64,000 nucleotides of DNA from NCBI GenBank assembly GCA_002415785.1, contig DIAJ01000003.1, positions 71,079 through 135,078 of the forward strand. The letters run 5' to 3'. Within the stretch, counting starts at the first letter, position 1, and each line of letters begins with the position of its first letter. The translations under genes and the position numbers were made by a program. A model generated the notes under the pieces. The model was not told the origin of the DNA. It did not search any database and saw nothing but the letters and a program-made list of their open reading frames with translations. Of this stretch, positions 45,887-55,123 are shown one piece after another. Origin of the DNA: Flavobacteriales bacterium UBA5081. Lineage in GTDB: Bacteria > Bacteroidota > Bacteroidia > Flavobacteriales_E > Vicingaceae.

Positions 45887-46264
45887 ATAATTGAAGTACT
45901 TAAAGTTGGTTTACCTTTACTTTAAGTCAAAAAACTACTAAAAATACTTTTTTTTACTTTTTTAATGAACTTCTGCTATAAAAACAGGAGCGCAAAAGTA
46001 ATATTTTTTTGAATATAAATAAAGAAATTGGAGAGCGGATTTTGGGGTGTGTAAATCAAGCAATAATTGTTACTGATAACTTTTAAGGATTATTGAAATT
46101 GCCTAAAAGCACAAGCAACTGCTGAAAAACCAACGCTTAAAAAACTCAACGTTGATTGAGGCTTGAGTAGAATTGTATAAAAAAGTTAAACCCCTTAATT
46201 TAGATTAAAAAATTTTTACACTTCAACCGCTCCCCCATCCAATTTCCACCAATCAAATTCTTAA

Positions 46265-46293
46265 TACCTTTGCAATCCAATAGCAATCGGATT
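46265..46293 (+). promoter_or_regulatory. Promoter and hairpin leader of the flavin reductase gene
   Basis: Exact -7 TACCTTTG (46265-46272), then AATCCAATAGCAATCGGATT (46274-46293), an inverted repeat with one mismatch, ending 15 bases before the ATG. The same leader is found at 55067-55086. Confidence 0.65.
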
Positions 46294-46308
46294 TAAAAAA
46301 CAAGAAAA

Positions 46309-47160
46309 ATGACAGTTAATCCCAAAGACGTTTCACTCGGAAAATTACATCATCATTTATTAAGCGCGGTAGGACCTCGACCCATTGCCTTTGCTTCAAC
46401 CGTTGATAAGGATGGCAATCGAAACTTAAGTCCATTTAGTTTTTTTAATGTGTTTAGTGCTAACCCACCAATTGTCATTTTTTCGCCGGCTAAAAGCGGC
46501 AGAACCAATACGCAAAAAGACACTTATCACAATGTAAAAGAAACCATGGAAGTGGTGATTAATATTGTCAACTACCCCATCGTTCAACAAATGTCGCTCT
46601 CTAGCACAGCCTATGAAAAAGGGGTAGATGAGTTTGTAAAATCCGGTTTAACGCCCATTGACTCTGAAATGGTAAAACCGGCAAGAGTAAAAGAGTCTCC
46701 GGTGCAATTGGAGTGTAAGGTTAGAGAAGTAGTTGAGTTAGGTGACGAAGGCGGTTCGGGCAACTTAATTATTGCCGAAGTGGTTCTCATGCACATCAAC
46801 GATGAAATGCTCGACACAGAAGGTGCTATCGACCAAACAAAAATTGATTTAGTCGGCAGAATGGGCGGCAACTATTATGTTCGTGCTCACGGCGAAGCCT
46901 TGTTTGAAGTACCGAAACCTATCCGTCAGAAAGGAATTGGCGTAGACCAATTGCCTGAAAAAGTTAGAAACAGTAAGATTTTAAGCGGCAACGACCTAGG
47001 TATGTTAGGAAACGTAGAGAAACTTCCTAGCGAAGAGGAAATCAAGTCCTATACTGATGCTCATGATGTTCCAGCCGACTGGGAAGGAAAGCAACAAAAA
47101 GCCAAAGACTTACTTTGCGAAGTAAAAATTGAAGAGGCTTGGAAGGTTCTTTTGAGCTGA
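46309..47160 (+). CDS. Flavin reductase family protein
   Basis: 283 residues of the FMN-binding split-barrel (DIM6/NTAB) family: GPRPIAFASTVDKDGNRNLS, FSFFNVFSANPPIVIFSP and ETMEVVINIVNY. These proteins bind FMN and reduce flavins or act as partners of monooxygenases; the substrate is unknown. The C-terminal ~90 residues are acidic and less conserved. The 5' leader hairpin is shared with the cobalamin adenosyltransferase gene. Confidence 0.85.
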   Translation: MTVNPKDVSLGKLHHHLLSAVGPRPIAFASTVDKDGNRNLSPFSFFNVFSANPPIVIFSPAKSGRTNTQKDTYHNVKETMEVVINIVNYPIVQQMSLSSTAYEKGVDEFVKSGLTPIDSEMVKPARVKESPVQLECKVREVVELGDEGGSGNLIIAEVVLMHINDEMLDTEGAIDQTKIDLVGRMGGNYYVRAHGEALFEVPKPIRQKGIGVDQLPEKVRNSKILSGNDLGMLGNVEKLPSEEEIKSYTDAHDVPADWEGKQQKAKDLLCEVKIEEAWKVLLS

Positions 47161-47371
47161 TTTTGAAATATGAAATTGAAAAGCTGAAAATTGAAACAGA
47201 AGTTAGAGTTTAGAAAATTATCGCTTGCGCAATAATGGGTTAAAGCTTTGATTAAATTCATATTAAAACGAAATCAATTTACTGAATCCAACTCTTAACT
47301 TTTACTTCTTAATTTTTTTACTGATCCAGAAATTTACTTTCCTGTATAGAGGCTAATCCACCAAATAAGTT

Positions 47372-47401
47372 TACTTTTGCTATTTAGAATCTTTCTAAAT
47401 A
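47372..47401 (+). promoter_or_regulatory. feoAB promoter and metal-regulator operator
   Basis: Exact -7 TACTTTTG (47372-47379), then TATTTAGAA-TCT-TTCTAAATA (47381-47401), a perfect 9-bp inverted repeat that covers the expected start site and touches the feoA ATG. Fits an iron-dependent repressor of the Fur or DtxR type. Confidence 0.7.
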
Positions 47402-47635
47402 ATGGCAGACACAAACAAGCTTGCAGACTGTAAGGAAGGCGACGAAGCTACATTAATTGGCGTGGATGACGAACAATTGTCTGTTCAGCTATTTTGTATG
47501 GGCTGTGTTCCCGGAGAAACGCTTTTAATAGAACGCATTGCCCCTTTCGGCGACCCAATTATCATTAGTGTTGAAGATAGTTTCATTAGCTTGCGCAAAG
47601 AAGACGCAATGCAAATGACAGTAAAGAAAAAGTAG
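47402..47635 (+). CDS. feoA: Ferrous iron transport protein A
   Basis: 77 residues of a small SH3-like FeoA domain (DEATLIGVDDEQLSVQLF, GCVPGETLLIERIAPFGD). Supports FeoB in ferrous iron uptake. Starts immediately after an inverted-repeat operator and has no Shine-Dalgarno-like sequence. feoB follows after 2 bases. Confidence 0.9.
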   Translation: MADTNKLADCKEGDEATLIGVDDEQLSVQLFCMGCVPGETLLIERIAPFGDPIIISVEDSFISLRKEDAMQMTVKKK

Positions 47636-47637
47636 AT

Positions 47638-49629
47638 TTGGAGGCAGAAACACTCAACGAAACGAAACATCCGTTTAAGATCGAAGACAAAGTTCGAATT
47701 GTACTTGTCGGCAATCCCAACTCGGGAAAATCTTCATTATTTAACAGCCTAACCGGCCTTAATCAGAGGGTTGGGAACTTTCCGGGAGTTACGGTAGAAA
47801 AGCGTTCGGGGAACTTTAAAGTAAACAGCCAAATCAAAGCTGAAATTATTGACCTTCCGGGCACTTACAGCTTAAGTCCTCGCTCTGAAGACGAACAAGT
47901 TACTTTCGACTACCTCAACGACAATAATCGCACAGACATTCCTGAAATAATTGTTGTTATTGCCGATGCCTCTAATTTAAAACGCAATTTACTTTTAGCC
48001 TCTCAGCTGATTGATTTAGAAAAGCCAACCATTTTAGCGCTCAACATGATGGACATTGTTCAGCGCAACAAACAAGAAATAAATGTTGAAGGCATTCAAA
48101 AAGCATTTGGAATCCCGGTAGTTCCCATGAATGCGCGAATTGGCAAAGGAGTAGATCAACTGAAAGAAACGATTGCAAACTATAAACATCAAAAAATCAA
48201 AAAATTTGTCGACGATCATCTGAGTAAAGATGCTTTAGACAACACCTTAGTGCGCTATCGGAAAATCAAAGAAATTGTACAGGCGAATTTGAAGAGTAGC
48301 GGAGAGTCTGTAACGGCTCAAATGACTCGAAAATTTGACAAAGTACTAACTCATCCTATTTGGGGATATGTCATTTTTCTCGGCATTTTATTTTTAATGT
48401 TTCAAGCCATTTTCTCTTGGTCAACTTGGCCCATGGACTGGATTGAAAATGGCTTTTTAGTTTTTGGCAACTGGCTTGGCGACACTTTGCCGCAAGGAAT
48501 TTTAAACGACTTATTAGTAGAAGGTGTGCTCGCCGGATTGGGAGGAATAATCATTTTCATTCCCCAGATTGCGCTACTTTTTACCTTTATTGCTATTTTA
48601 GAGGACACCGGCTACTTAGCTCGAGTTAGCTATTTAATGGATGGACTCTTAAAACGCTTCGGGCTCAACGGTCGTTCGGTAATTCCACTCTTAGGAGGTG
48701 CAGCTTGTGCCGTTCCTGCTATTATGAGTGCAAGAACGATTAGCAATAAAAAAGAGCGCTTGCTCACCATTTTTGTTACGCCTTTAATTAGCTGCTCTGC
48801 AAGAATTCCCGTTTACACCCTTCTTATTGCATTAGTCATTCCCGCCGAAAAACAATTTTTATCATTTAACTTGCAAGGCATTGTAATGATGGCGCTATAC
48901 CTTTTAGGTTTTTTAGCCGCAATTGGTACTTCTATGGTGATGAAGTATTTGGTAAAATCTACCGAAAGGAGCCACTTCATTATGGAGCTACCTATTTACC
49001 GTCCACCGCGTTGGAAAAACATCGGCATCACCATCTTGAATAAAGTAAAGGTTTTCCTCTTTGAAGCAGGTAAAATCATTATTGCTGTTTCCATTGTTTT
49101 ATGGGTATTATCGTCTTATGGTCCGGGTGATAAAATGGCTCAAGTGGAACAGAAATACGAGCAAATTAAAAATGATCCTACACAAGAATTGACCGTTAAT
49201 GAAGATCAAATAAACAGCGAGAAACTAGAAGCCTCTTATGCCGGACATATTGGAAAATTTATAGAGCCGGCAATTAAACCTTTAGGATTTGACTGGAAAA
49301 TTGGCATTTCCATTATTACTTCCTTTGCTGCAAGAGAGGTATTTGTAGGTACTATGGCAACACTTTACAGTGTGGGTGATGAAGAAAATACTGCCTCTAT
49401 AAAAGAAAAAATGGCCAATGCCGTTAACCCAAACACCGGTGAGAAAGTATATACCAAAGCAACCGGTTACTCCCTCCTTATTTTCTATGCTTTTGCCCTG
49501 CAATGTATGGCTACTGTGGCCATAGTTGTAAAAGAGACGAATGGTTGGAAGTGGCCTATTTTACAGCTTTTATACATGGGAGCTTTGGCATATTTCTCAA
49601 GTCTATTAGTTTATCAAATTTTTGCATAA
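47638..49629 (+). CDS. feoB: Ferrous iron transport protein B
   Basis: 663 residues from a TTG start. N-terminal G-protein domain: G1 GNPNSGKSS, G3 DLPGTYSL, G4 NMMD in place of NKxD; then a long membrane domain with Gate motifs (GAACAVPAIMSAR, ISCSARIPVYTLL) that moves Fe2+ across the inner membrane. Operon with feoA. Confidence 0.95.
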   Translation: MEAETLNETKHPFKIEDKVRIVLVGNPNSGKSSLFNSLTGLNQRVGNFPGVTVEKRSGNFKVNSQIKAEIIDLPGTYSLSPRSEDEQVTFDYLNDNNRTDIPEIIVVIADASNLKRNLLLASQLIDLEKPTILALNMMDIVQRNKQEINVEGIQKAFGIPVVPMNARIGKGVDQLKETIANYKHQKIKKFVDDHLSKDALDNTLVRYRKIKEIVQANLKSSGESVTAQMTRKFDKVLTHPIWGYVIFLGILFLMFQAIFSWSTWPMDWIENGFLVFGNWLGDTLPQGILNDLLVEGVLAGLGGIIIFIPQIALLFTFIAILEDTGYLARVSYLMDGLLKRFGLNGRSVIPLLGGAACAVPAIMSARTISNKKERLLTIFVTPLISCSARIPVYTLLIALVIPAEKQFLSFNLQGIVMMALYLLGFLAAIGTSMVMKYLVKSTERSHFIMELPIYRPPRWKNIGITILNKVKVFLFEAGKIIIAVSIVLWVLSSYGPGDKMAQVEQKYEQIKNDPTQELTVNEDQINSEKLEASYAGHIGKFIEPAIKPLGFDWKIGISIITSFAAREVFVGTMATLYSVGDEENTASIKEKMANAVNPNTGEKVYTKATGYSLLIFYAFALQCMATVAIVVKETNGWKWPILQLLYMGALAYFSSLLVYQIFA

Positions 49630-49632
49630 AGA

Positions 49633-50235
49633 TTGTCGAAAGTGCTTTTGAAATACGTACCCGAAGAAGCGATTCCCCTGATGGCAGAGTGGCTGAAAAG
49701 GTATCAGCTGCATTTAACAATAAGCAAAAGCCGGCAAAGTAAACTGGGTGATTTTCGTCCCCCGTTTAAAAATAGAGGAGCGAGAATTTCCGTTAATGGA
49801 GATTTGAATCCTTATCACTTTTTAATCACCTTTACCCACGAAGTTGCTCATGCAGCAGTTTGGGAAAAACACGCCAATAAGGTTCTCCCTCATGGAGAGG
49901 AATGGAAGCAAACTTATAGTCGAAAACTAAAACTAATGGCTGCGGAAGTAGCATTCCCAACCGAAGTTCAGAACGCTATTAATGAACATTTAAGCCGACC
50001 AAAAGCTTCAAGCTGTGCCGACCCTTCGCTTTATAAAGTGCTAAAAAAGTACGACAAAAACAGCGATTCAATAATTTACCTGGAAGACATAGCGGAGGGT
50101 CAACTTTTTTCAATTAACGAAAAACGTCGTTTTAAAAAAGGCAAAAAACGTAGAAGTCGCTATGAATGCATAGACATCGATAATAAAAGGATGTATTATG
50201 TGAGCGCACATGCAGAGGTGAAACCGATGGAGTGA
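49633..50235 (+). CDS. SprT-like zinc metallopeptidase domain protein
   Basis: 200 residues from a TTG start 3 bases after feoB; an ATG at 49681 is an alternative. Zinc motif HEVAHAAVW with the HExxH pattern and a later HGEEWKQTY, as in SprT/Spartan-like proteins. The basic tail (RFKKGKKRRSRYECID) may bind nucleic acid. Relatives cut DNA-protein crosslinks; that role is not shown here. Position behind feoAB is probably accidental. Confidence 0.8.
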   Translation: MSKVLLKYVPEEAIPLMAEWLKRYQLHLTISKSRQSKLGDFRPPFKNRGARISVNGDLNPYHFLITFTHEVAHAAVWEKHANKVLPHGEEWKQTYSRKLKLMAAEVAFPTEVQNAINEHLSRPKASSCADPSLYKVLKKYDKNSDSIIYLEDIAEGQLFSINEKRRFKKGKKRRSRYECIDIDNKRMYYVSAHAEVKPME

Positions 50236-50524
50236 AAAAGTGTCAAAAGAATTACCTCGCGTTTTTTATACTTAAATCACTTTTTTCATTGTCATCCTTA
50301 TAGCACTTATTTCTTAATAGTTTTAATTCCTGACTTAAGGTTTCTGAACTCAGATCAATCATATTCTCTTCTTTCAAGCACTAATATTCGACCAAAAAGG
50401 AATTCCGGAAGATGACAAAGTTGTAATATAAACACCTTTCTGAAAGAAGCAACTTACAGCAGCATAAAACAAAAATCACGGAATTTGAGTATTGTGCAGC
50501 ACTCAAAAACTCTGCACCTTTGGG

Positions 50525-50675
50525 GCAATGGTTAAGTGTATTTTAATAACTGATAGGGTCATCTCATAAACTACAGACTCATTGTATGGTATCGTTTTAA
50601 CTTCAGCAACTGAACATACATGCCAAACCAAATCAGTTATTAAAAGAAAAGCATCCCTTTTGAGGATGCTTTTTT
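50525..50675 (+). ncRNA. Candidate structured small RNA
   Basis: TTTTAATAACTGAT (50541-50554) and its exact complement ATCAGTTATTAAAA (50632-50645) can close a stem around an inner region that folds with TGGTAT/ATGCCA and TTCAG-CAA-CTGAA. A promoter-like TTG (50492)-20 bases-CACCTTTG (50515-50522) lies upstream and an intrinsic terminator (50647-50675) directly after. No reading frame. A small inverted-repeat transposable element is an alternative. Confidence 0.45.
50647..50675. terminator. Bidirectional intrinsic terminator
   Basis: AAAAGCATCC pairs with GGATGCTTTT across a 7-base loop, with T-runs on both strands. It can end secA from the right and the candidate small RNA from the left. 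Confidence 0.88.
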
Positions 50676-50696
50676 ATTTGGAATAATTTTTACTTT

Positions 50697-53600
50697 TTAC
50701 TGTCCGTGGCAGTGTTTGAATTTCTTACCGCTTCCACAAGGACAAGGCTCGTTTCTACCAACTTTTTTCTCCACACGTACCGGCTCAACTTTAGGCTTTT
50801 GTCTTTGCTGTTGTTGGGCTTGTCCACCTCCGGATGATTGTTGATTGCTAGCTGCAACCTCCGTTCTGCCTGTTTCTAATTGTGGTTGTGATGCAATTTG
50901 CTGTGGTGCTTCTTTCACTTGCGCTTGTTCTTTACGCTGAGGCAGATTTCCTTTCATCAAGAAGCTAATCGCTTCACGATTAGTTCGGTCAATCATTTGC
51001 TTAAACAATTCAAAGGCTTCGAATTTATAAATCAAAAGTGGATCTTTCTGCTCGTAAACTGCTCCCTGAACCGACTGCTTCAAATCATCCATTTCACGCA
51101 AGTGCTCTTTCCAGGCATCATCAATCATTGCCAAAATAACATTCTTTTCAAATGAACGAATTAACTCTTTTCCTTCCGTATCATAAGCTTTTTGAAGTGG
51201 AGTTACCACCTGAATATTTTTCTTGCCATCACTAAAAGGAACTACAATGTTCTCGAAATTGCTCGTTTCATCTTCAAACACTTGCTTAATCACTGGATAG
51301 GCTGTTTGCGCAACCATCTGCGATTTCTGTTTGTAATTAGTTAAAGCAGCTTGATAAACTTTTTCAGTTAACTCATCCGGATTAATGCTAAAGAATGCTT
51401 GCTCATCCAATGGCGATTCCATAGAAAGGTGGCGAATCAATTCTAATTTAAAGTTTTCAAAATCTTTAAATTCAAGTGACTCTTGAACAATGCCGCTAAC
51501 TGTATCAAAAGTCATATTGGCAATATCAACATTTAAGCGCTCACCGAAAAGAGCATTTTTTCTACGTTTGTAAATCACCTCACGCTGTGAATTCATTACA
51601 TCATCGTATTCCAGTAATCGTTTACGTATACCAAAATTGTTCTCCTCTACTTTCTTTTGTGCTCTTTCAATTGACTTGGTGATCATTGAGTGCTGAATTA
51701 CCTCACCTTCTTCTAATCCCATTCGATCCATTAATCGAGCAATTCGATCTGAACCGAATAATCGCATCAAATTGTCTTCCAAGGAAACATAAAACTGTGA
51801 GCTTCCCGGATCACCCTGACGACCGGCACGACCTCTCAGCTGTCTGTCGACACGACGAGATTCATGTCTTTCAGTACCAATAATTGCTAAACCGCCCGCT
51901 TCTTTTACCTCTTTAGTAAGTTTTATATCTGTACCACGACCGGCCATGTTGGTTGCGATAGTTACGGTTCCTGCTTTTCCTGCTTCTGCAACAATATCTG
52001 CCTCCTTTTGATGCATTTTGGCGTTCAAAACATTATGCTTAATGTTTTTCATTTTCAGCATGCGGCTCAACAATTCAGAAATTTCAACCGATGTGGTTCC
52101 CACCAAAACAGGTCGACCTTGTTTCACCAAGTTCACCACTTCTTCAATTACTGCATTGTATTTCTCCCGTGTTGTTTTATAAACCAAATCCTCCCGGTCA
52201 TCACGAGCAATAGGACGGTTAGTTGGAATCACTACTACATCTAATTTGTAAATGTCCCAAAACTCTCCTGCTTCAGTTTCAGCCGTACCGGTCATACCGG
52301 CCAATTTATGGTACATTCTAAAGTAGTTTTGAAGCGTAACCGTTGCATAAGTTTGCGTAGCCGCTTCAACCTTTACATTTTCCTTAGATTCAATCGCCTG
52401 GTGCAAGCCGTCCGAATATCTTCGACCTTCCATGATTCGGCCGGTTTGCTCATCAACAATTTTTACTTTGTTGTCCATTACCACATACTCTGTGTCTTTT
52501 TCAAACAAAGTATAGGCTTTTAACAATTGATTTACAGTATGAATCCGCTCAGCTTTTACTGAGTAATCTTGAATAATTTTATCCTTTTCAATTAATTTTT
52601 CTTGCTCATCTTTTTCCGATTTCTCAATTCGGTTCAACTCCATATTAATATCCGGAAGAATAAAGAAGTCATCCTCAGTATTGCTACCTGAAATCAGTTC
52701 AATTCCCTTTTCGGTTAACTCTATAGAGTTGTTTTTTTCATCAATTACAAAGAAAAGTTCTTCGTCTACCTTATGCATTTCCTTTCCTTGGTCCTGCATG
52801 TAAAAATTTTCTGTTTTCTGAAGCTGAGCTTTTATTCCGGGCTCACTCAAAAACTTAATCAAGGCTTTATTTCTTGGCAAACCTCTATAACTCCTCAAAA
52901 GCGCCATTCCGCCTTCTTCAGTAAGCTTTTTCTGTTCTTTACTGTCAGAAGATTCAGTAGTTAATTTTTTCTTAGCGTCTGCAATTAAAGTGGTAACTAA
53001 GCGCTTTTGAGCACTAACCAATTTATCAACTAAAGGTTTTAGCTCTGCAAATTCATGTTTATCTCCTTTTGGAGTTGGTCCCGAAATAATTAATGGAGTT
53101 CTAGCGTCATCAATTAATACAGAATCGACCTCATCGATAATGGCATAGTGATGTTTACGCTGAACCAACTCTTCCGGTGTGCGAGACATGTTATCACGCA
53201 AATAATCAAACCCAAACTCATTATTGGTCCCGTAAGTAATATCTGCTTGATAAGCTTTTCTTCTTTCCGGAGAGTTGGGTTGGTGATTATCGATACAATC
53301 AATGGTTAAGCCATGAAACTCAAACAAAGGTCCCATCCATTCGGCATCACGTTTTGCCAAGTAATTGTTTACAGTAACAAGATGCACGCCTCTTCCGGCA
53401 AGTGCGTTAAGATAAACCGGCAGTGTGGCAACCAAAGTTTTTCCTTCACCTGTTGCCATTTCAGCAATTTTTCCTTGGTGAAGAGTAATCCCCCCAATTA
53501 GCTGAACATCGTAATGAACCATGTCCCACTCAACTTCTGCACCGGCAGCATTCCATTTGTTCAGCCAAATAGCTTGGTCTCCCTCAACAATAACACTGCT

Positions 53601-54035
53601 ACGATTAGCAGCAATATTCTTGTCCATTTCATTAGCAGTTACTCTAATCTCTTTATTTTCAGCAAACCTCCTTGCTGTTTCTTTAACTACTGCAAATGCT
53701 TCCGGCAAAATTTCTTTTAAAACAGCTTCAATTTTTTCATCAACGCCTTCTTCAATCTCATCAATTTGCTTGTAGATGTTTTCCTTTACATCCATATTTT
53801 CTTCGGCTTCAGCCTTTGCTTTTAGCTTTTCTACCTCCTCTGCCTCGCTCTTAATATGGTCTTGAATTTTTTGCTTAAAAGCAGTAGTTTTTGCTCTTAA
53901 CTCATCATTAGAAAGCTTTGCCAAAGTCGGGTAAATCGCTTTGATTTGCTCTACAATAGGCATTACTTCTTTGATATCTCGATCGGCTTTACTGCCTAAT
54001 ATTTTCTTAATTGTTTTTGATAGTGCACCAAGCAT
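50697..54035 (-). CDS. secA: Protein translocase subunit SecA
   Basis: 1112 residues. ATPase that drives proteins through SecYEG, needed upstream of T9SS export. Walker [16 protein letters not shown], Walker [19 protein letters not shown] and helical scaffold domains, and C-terminal zinc site [21 protein letters not shown] ~100-residue insertion in the first half (about 340-480) and a Gln-rich linker explain the extra length, as in other Bacteroidota. Confidence 0.97.
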   Translation of the reverse strand: MLGALSKTIKKILGSKADRDIKEVMPIVEQIKAIYPTLAKLSNDELRAKTTAFKQKIQDHIKSEAEEVEKLKAKAEAEENMDVKENIYKQIDEIEEGVDEKIEAVLKEILPEAFAVVKETARRFAENKEIRVTANEMDKNIAANRSSVIVEGDQAIWLNKWNAAGAEVEWDMVHYDVQLIGGITLHQGKIAEMATGEGKTLVATLPVYLNALAGRGVHLVTVNNYLAKRDAEWMGPLFEFHGLTIDCIDNHQPNSPERRKAYQADITYGTNNEFGFDYLRDNMSRTPEELVQRKHHYAIIDEVDSVLIDDARTPLIISGPTPKGDKHEFAELKPLVDKLVSAQKRLVTTLIADAKKKLTTESSDSKEQKKLTEEGGMALLRSYRGLPRNKALIKFLSEPGIKAQLQKTENFYMQDQGKEMHKVDEELFFVIDEKNNSIELTEKGIELISGSNTEDDFFILPDINMELNRIEKSEKDEQEKLIEKDKIIQDYSVKAERIHTVNQLLKAYTLFEKDTEYVVMDNKVKIVDEQTGRIMEGRRYSDGLHQAIESKENVKVEAATQTYATVTLQNYFRMYHKLAGMTGTAETEAGEFWDIYKLDVVVIPTNRPIARDDREDLVYKTTREKYNAVIEEVVNLVKQGRPVLVGTTSVEISELLSRMLKMKNIKHNVLNAKMHQKEADIVAEAGKAGTVTIATNMAGRGTDIKLTKEVKEAGGLAIIGTERHESRRVDRQLRGRAGRQGDPGSSQFYVSLEDNLMRLFGSDRIARLMDRMGLEEGEVIQHSMITKSIERAQKKVEENNFGIRKRLLEYDDVMNSQREVIYKRRKNALFGERLNVDIANMTFDTVSGIVQESLEFKDFENFKLELIRHLSMESPLDEQAFFSINPDELTEKVYQAALTNYKQKSQMVAQTAYPVIKQVFEDETSNFENIVVPFSDGKKNIQVVTPLQKAYDTEGKELIRSFEKNVILAMIDDAWKEHLREMDDLKQSVQGAVYEQKDPLLIYKFEAFELFKQMIDRTNREAISFLMKGNLPQRKEQAQVKEAPQQIASQPQLETGRTEVAASNQQSSGGGQAQQQQRQKPKVEPVRVEKKVGRNEPCPCGSGKKFKHCHGQ

Positions 54036-54072
54036 AAAATTTCCTTTTTAGGTGTCAAAAAATTTGGGTGTC

Positions 54073-54100
54073 CAAAGTTACTGATTTTATTATCGCTCAA
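54073..54100 (-). promoter_or_regulatory. secA promoter
   Basis: TTG (54098-54100), 17 bases, then an exact TAACTTTG (54073-54080) on the minus strand, 37 bases before the ATG. AAGGAAA upstream of the ATG is one of few Shine-Dalgarno-like sites in the window. Confidence 0.65.
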
Positions 54101-54117
54101 CGTTTTTGAATTGAGCA

Positions 54118-54152
54118 TAAAAAAAGGGCTAATTTAAAGAATCAGCCCTTTG
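54118..54152 (-). terminator. Intrinsic terminator
   Basis: AAAGGGCT and AGCCCTTT pair across a 13-base loop, with seven T residues after it on the minus strand; ends the DUF2795 transcript before secA. Confidence 0.85.
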
Positions 54153-54173
54153 TAAATATTTTATTAAATCAAT

Positions 54174-54395
54174 TTAATATTCATCCTCGTTGAAAAAGAA
54201 GTCTTCTTTGGTGGGATAATCCGGCCAAATATCTTCAATGGTTTCATAGCTTTCGCCTTCATCTTCAATTTCCTGAAGATTTTCAACTACTTCCAAAGGT
54301 GCACCGGCACGAATGGCATAATCAATCAACTCATCCTTGGTAGCAGGCCAAGGAGCATCTTCTAAGTAGGAAGCTAATTCTAAAGTCCAGTACAT
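54174..54395 (-). CDS. DUF2795 family protein
   Basis: 73 residues: LASYLEDAPWPATKDELIDYAIRAGAP and the acidic tail DIWPDYPTKEDFFFNEDEY are typical of DUF2795. No function is known. It has its own promoter and terminator, so it is monocistronic. Strongly acidic overall. Confidence 0.85.
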   Translation of the reverse strand: MYWTLELASYLEDAPWPATKDELIDYAIRAGAPLEVVENLQEIEDEGESYETIEDIWPDYPTKEDFFFNEDEY

Positions 54396-54418
54396 TTTAC
54401 TCTCTTTTTAGGTTATCG

Positions 54419-54426
54419 CAAAAGTA
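54419..54426 (-). promoter_or_regulatory. Promoter -7 element for the DUF2795 gene
   Basis: TACTTTTG on the minus strand, an exact TAnnTTTG, 23 bases before the ATG. Confidence 0.55.
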
Positions 54427-54499
54427 ACTTTTTTGAGTTTAAAAACAAGTGCTTTGTGAAATATAATAATTTAGTCTCAAAAAATTAATTATCAAAGCA

Positions 54500-55051
54500 C
54501 TACCCCCTTCTAGGTGTCCATTTTATTTCTTCAATGTTAAAATCTTTACTCAATTTTCTGGATAAAGTAAACAAATAATCCGATAGTCGATTTAAGTATT
54601 GAATGATTAAATCATTAACTTCTTCGTTGGCCGCTAAATGAACGATGTTTCGCTCCGCTCTACGGCAAACGCAGCGTGCAATATGGCAATAAGAAACAAA
54701 GGAATGACCGCCCGGCAAGACAAAAGAGCGCATGGGCTCAAGCTCTTCATCCATTTCATCGATTCTATTTTCTAAAAAAGTAATGTCACTTTCAAAAATT
54801 TTCGGCAAATCCATTTTCGATTTTCCCGGCTCAGCAGCCAATTGCGAACCAATGGTAAACAATCGATCTTGAATTTCGAGTAAATCACTAATCAGTTCCT
54901 CTGCAATGTTTTGATCGCGAAGTAAACCCAAATTAGCATTTAGTTCATCTACAGTTCCGTAAGATTCAATACGTAAATGGTGCTTCGGCACTCGACTTCC
55001 TCCAATGAGTGAAGTCATTCCACTGTCTCCTTTCTTCGTATATATTTTCAT
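54500..55051 (-). CDS. Cob(I)alamin adenosyltransferase, PduO type
   Basis: 183 residues: YTKKGDSGMTSLIGGSRVPK (ATP-binding N-terminus), YGTVDELNANLGLLRD, and SYCHIARCVCRRAERNIV with the family's arginine residues. Makes adenosylcobalamin from cob(I)alamin, the cofactor of enzymes such as methylmalonyl-CoA mutase. With metH it shows that the cell uses both B12 forms. No cobalamin synthesis gene is in the window. The 5' leader holds the hairpin shared with 46274-46293. Confidence 0.92.
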   Translation of the reverse strand: MKIYTKKGDSGMTSLIGGSRVPKHHLRIESYGTVDELNANLGLLRDQNIAEELISDLLEIQDRLFTIGSQLAAEPGKSKMDLPKIFESDITFLENRIDEMDEELEPMRSFVLPGGHSFVSYCHIARCVCRRAERNIVHLAANEEVNDLIIQYLNRLSDYLFTLSRKLSKDFNIEEIKWTPRRG

Positions 55052-55066
55052 TTTAAATGTTTTTTA

Positions 55067-55086
55067 AATCCGATTGCTATCGGATT
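55067..55086 (-). promoter_or_regulatory. Hairpin leader shared with the flavin reductase gene
   Basis: AATCCGAT-AGCA-ATCGGATT on the minus strand, an 8-bp perfect stem 15 bases before the ATG, with TTTTGC upstream and TTTAAAAAACA downstream as at 46268-46302. Confidence 0.65.
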
Positions 55087-55123
55087 GCAAAATATTATCT
55101 CTTTGGTTAATTATAACCAAATT

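Larger units (their letters stand above)
45661..46308. other. Spacer with two broken tRNA-Leu copies
   Basis: No protein gene. The left 230 bases hold two partial tRNA-Leu copies with palindromic insertions (next entries); the rest is AT-rich, ending in the promoter and hairpin leader of the flavin reductase gene. Confidence 0.75.
50236..50696. other. Spacer with candidate small RNA
   Basis: 460 bases without an ORF. The left 250 bases show nothing clear. The right part carries a promoter-like sequence, a 14-bp inverted repeat 77 bases apart and a terminator, described below. Confidence 0.6.

Noticed and set aside
49633..50235. SprT-like gene as a third feo component (FeoC)
   Set aside because: The zinc-peptidase HExxH motif and length do not fit FeoC.
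50898..53775. Several plus-strand ORFs inside secA
   Set aside because: They are antisense shadows of a conserved essential gene, Cys/Phe/His-rich and without start signals.
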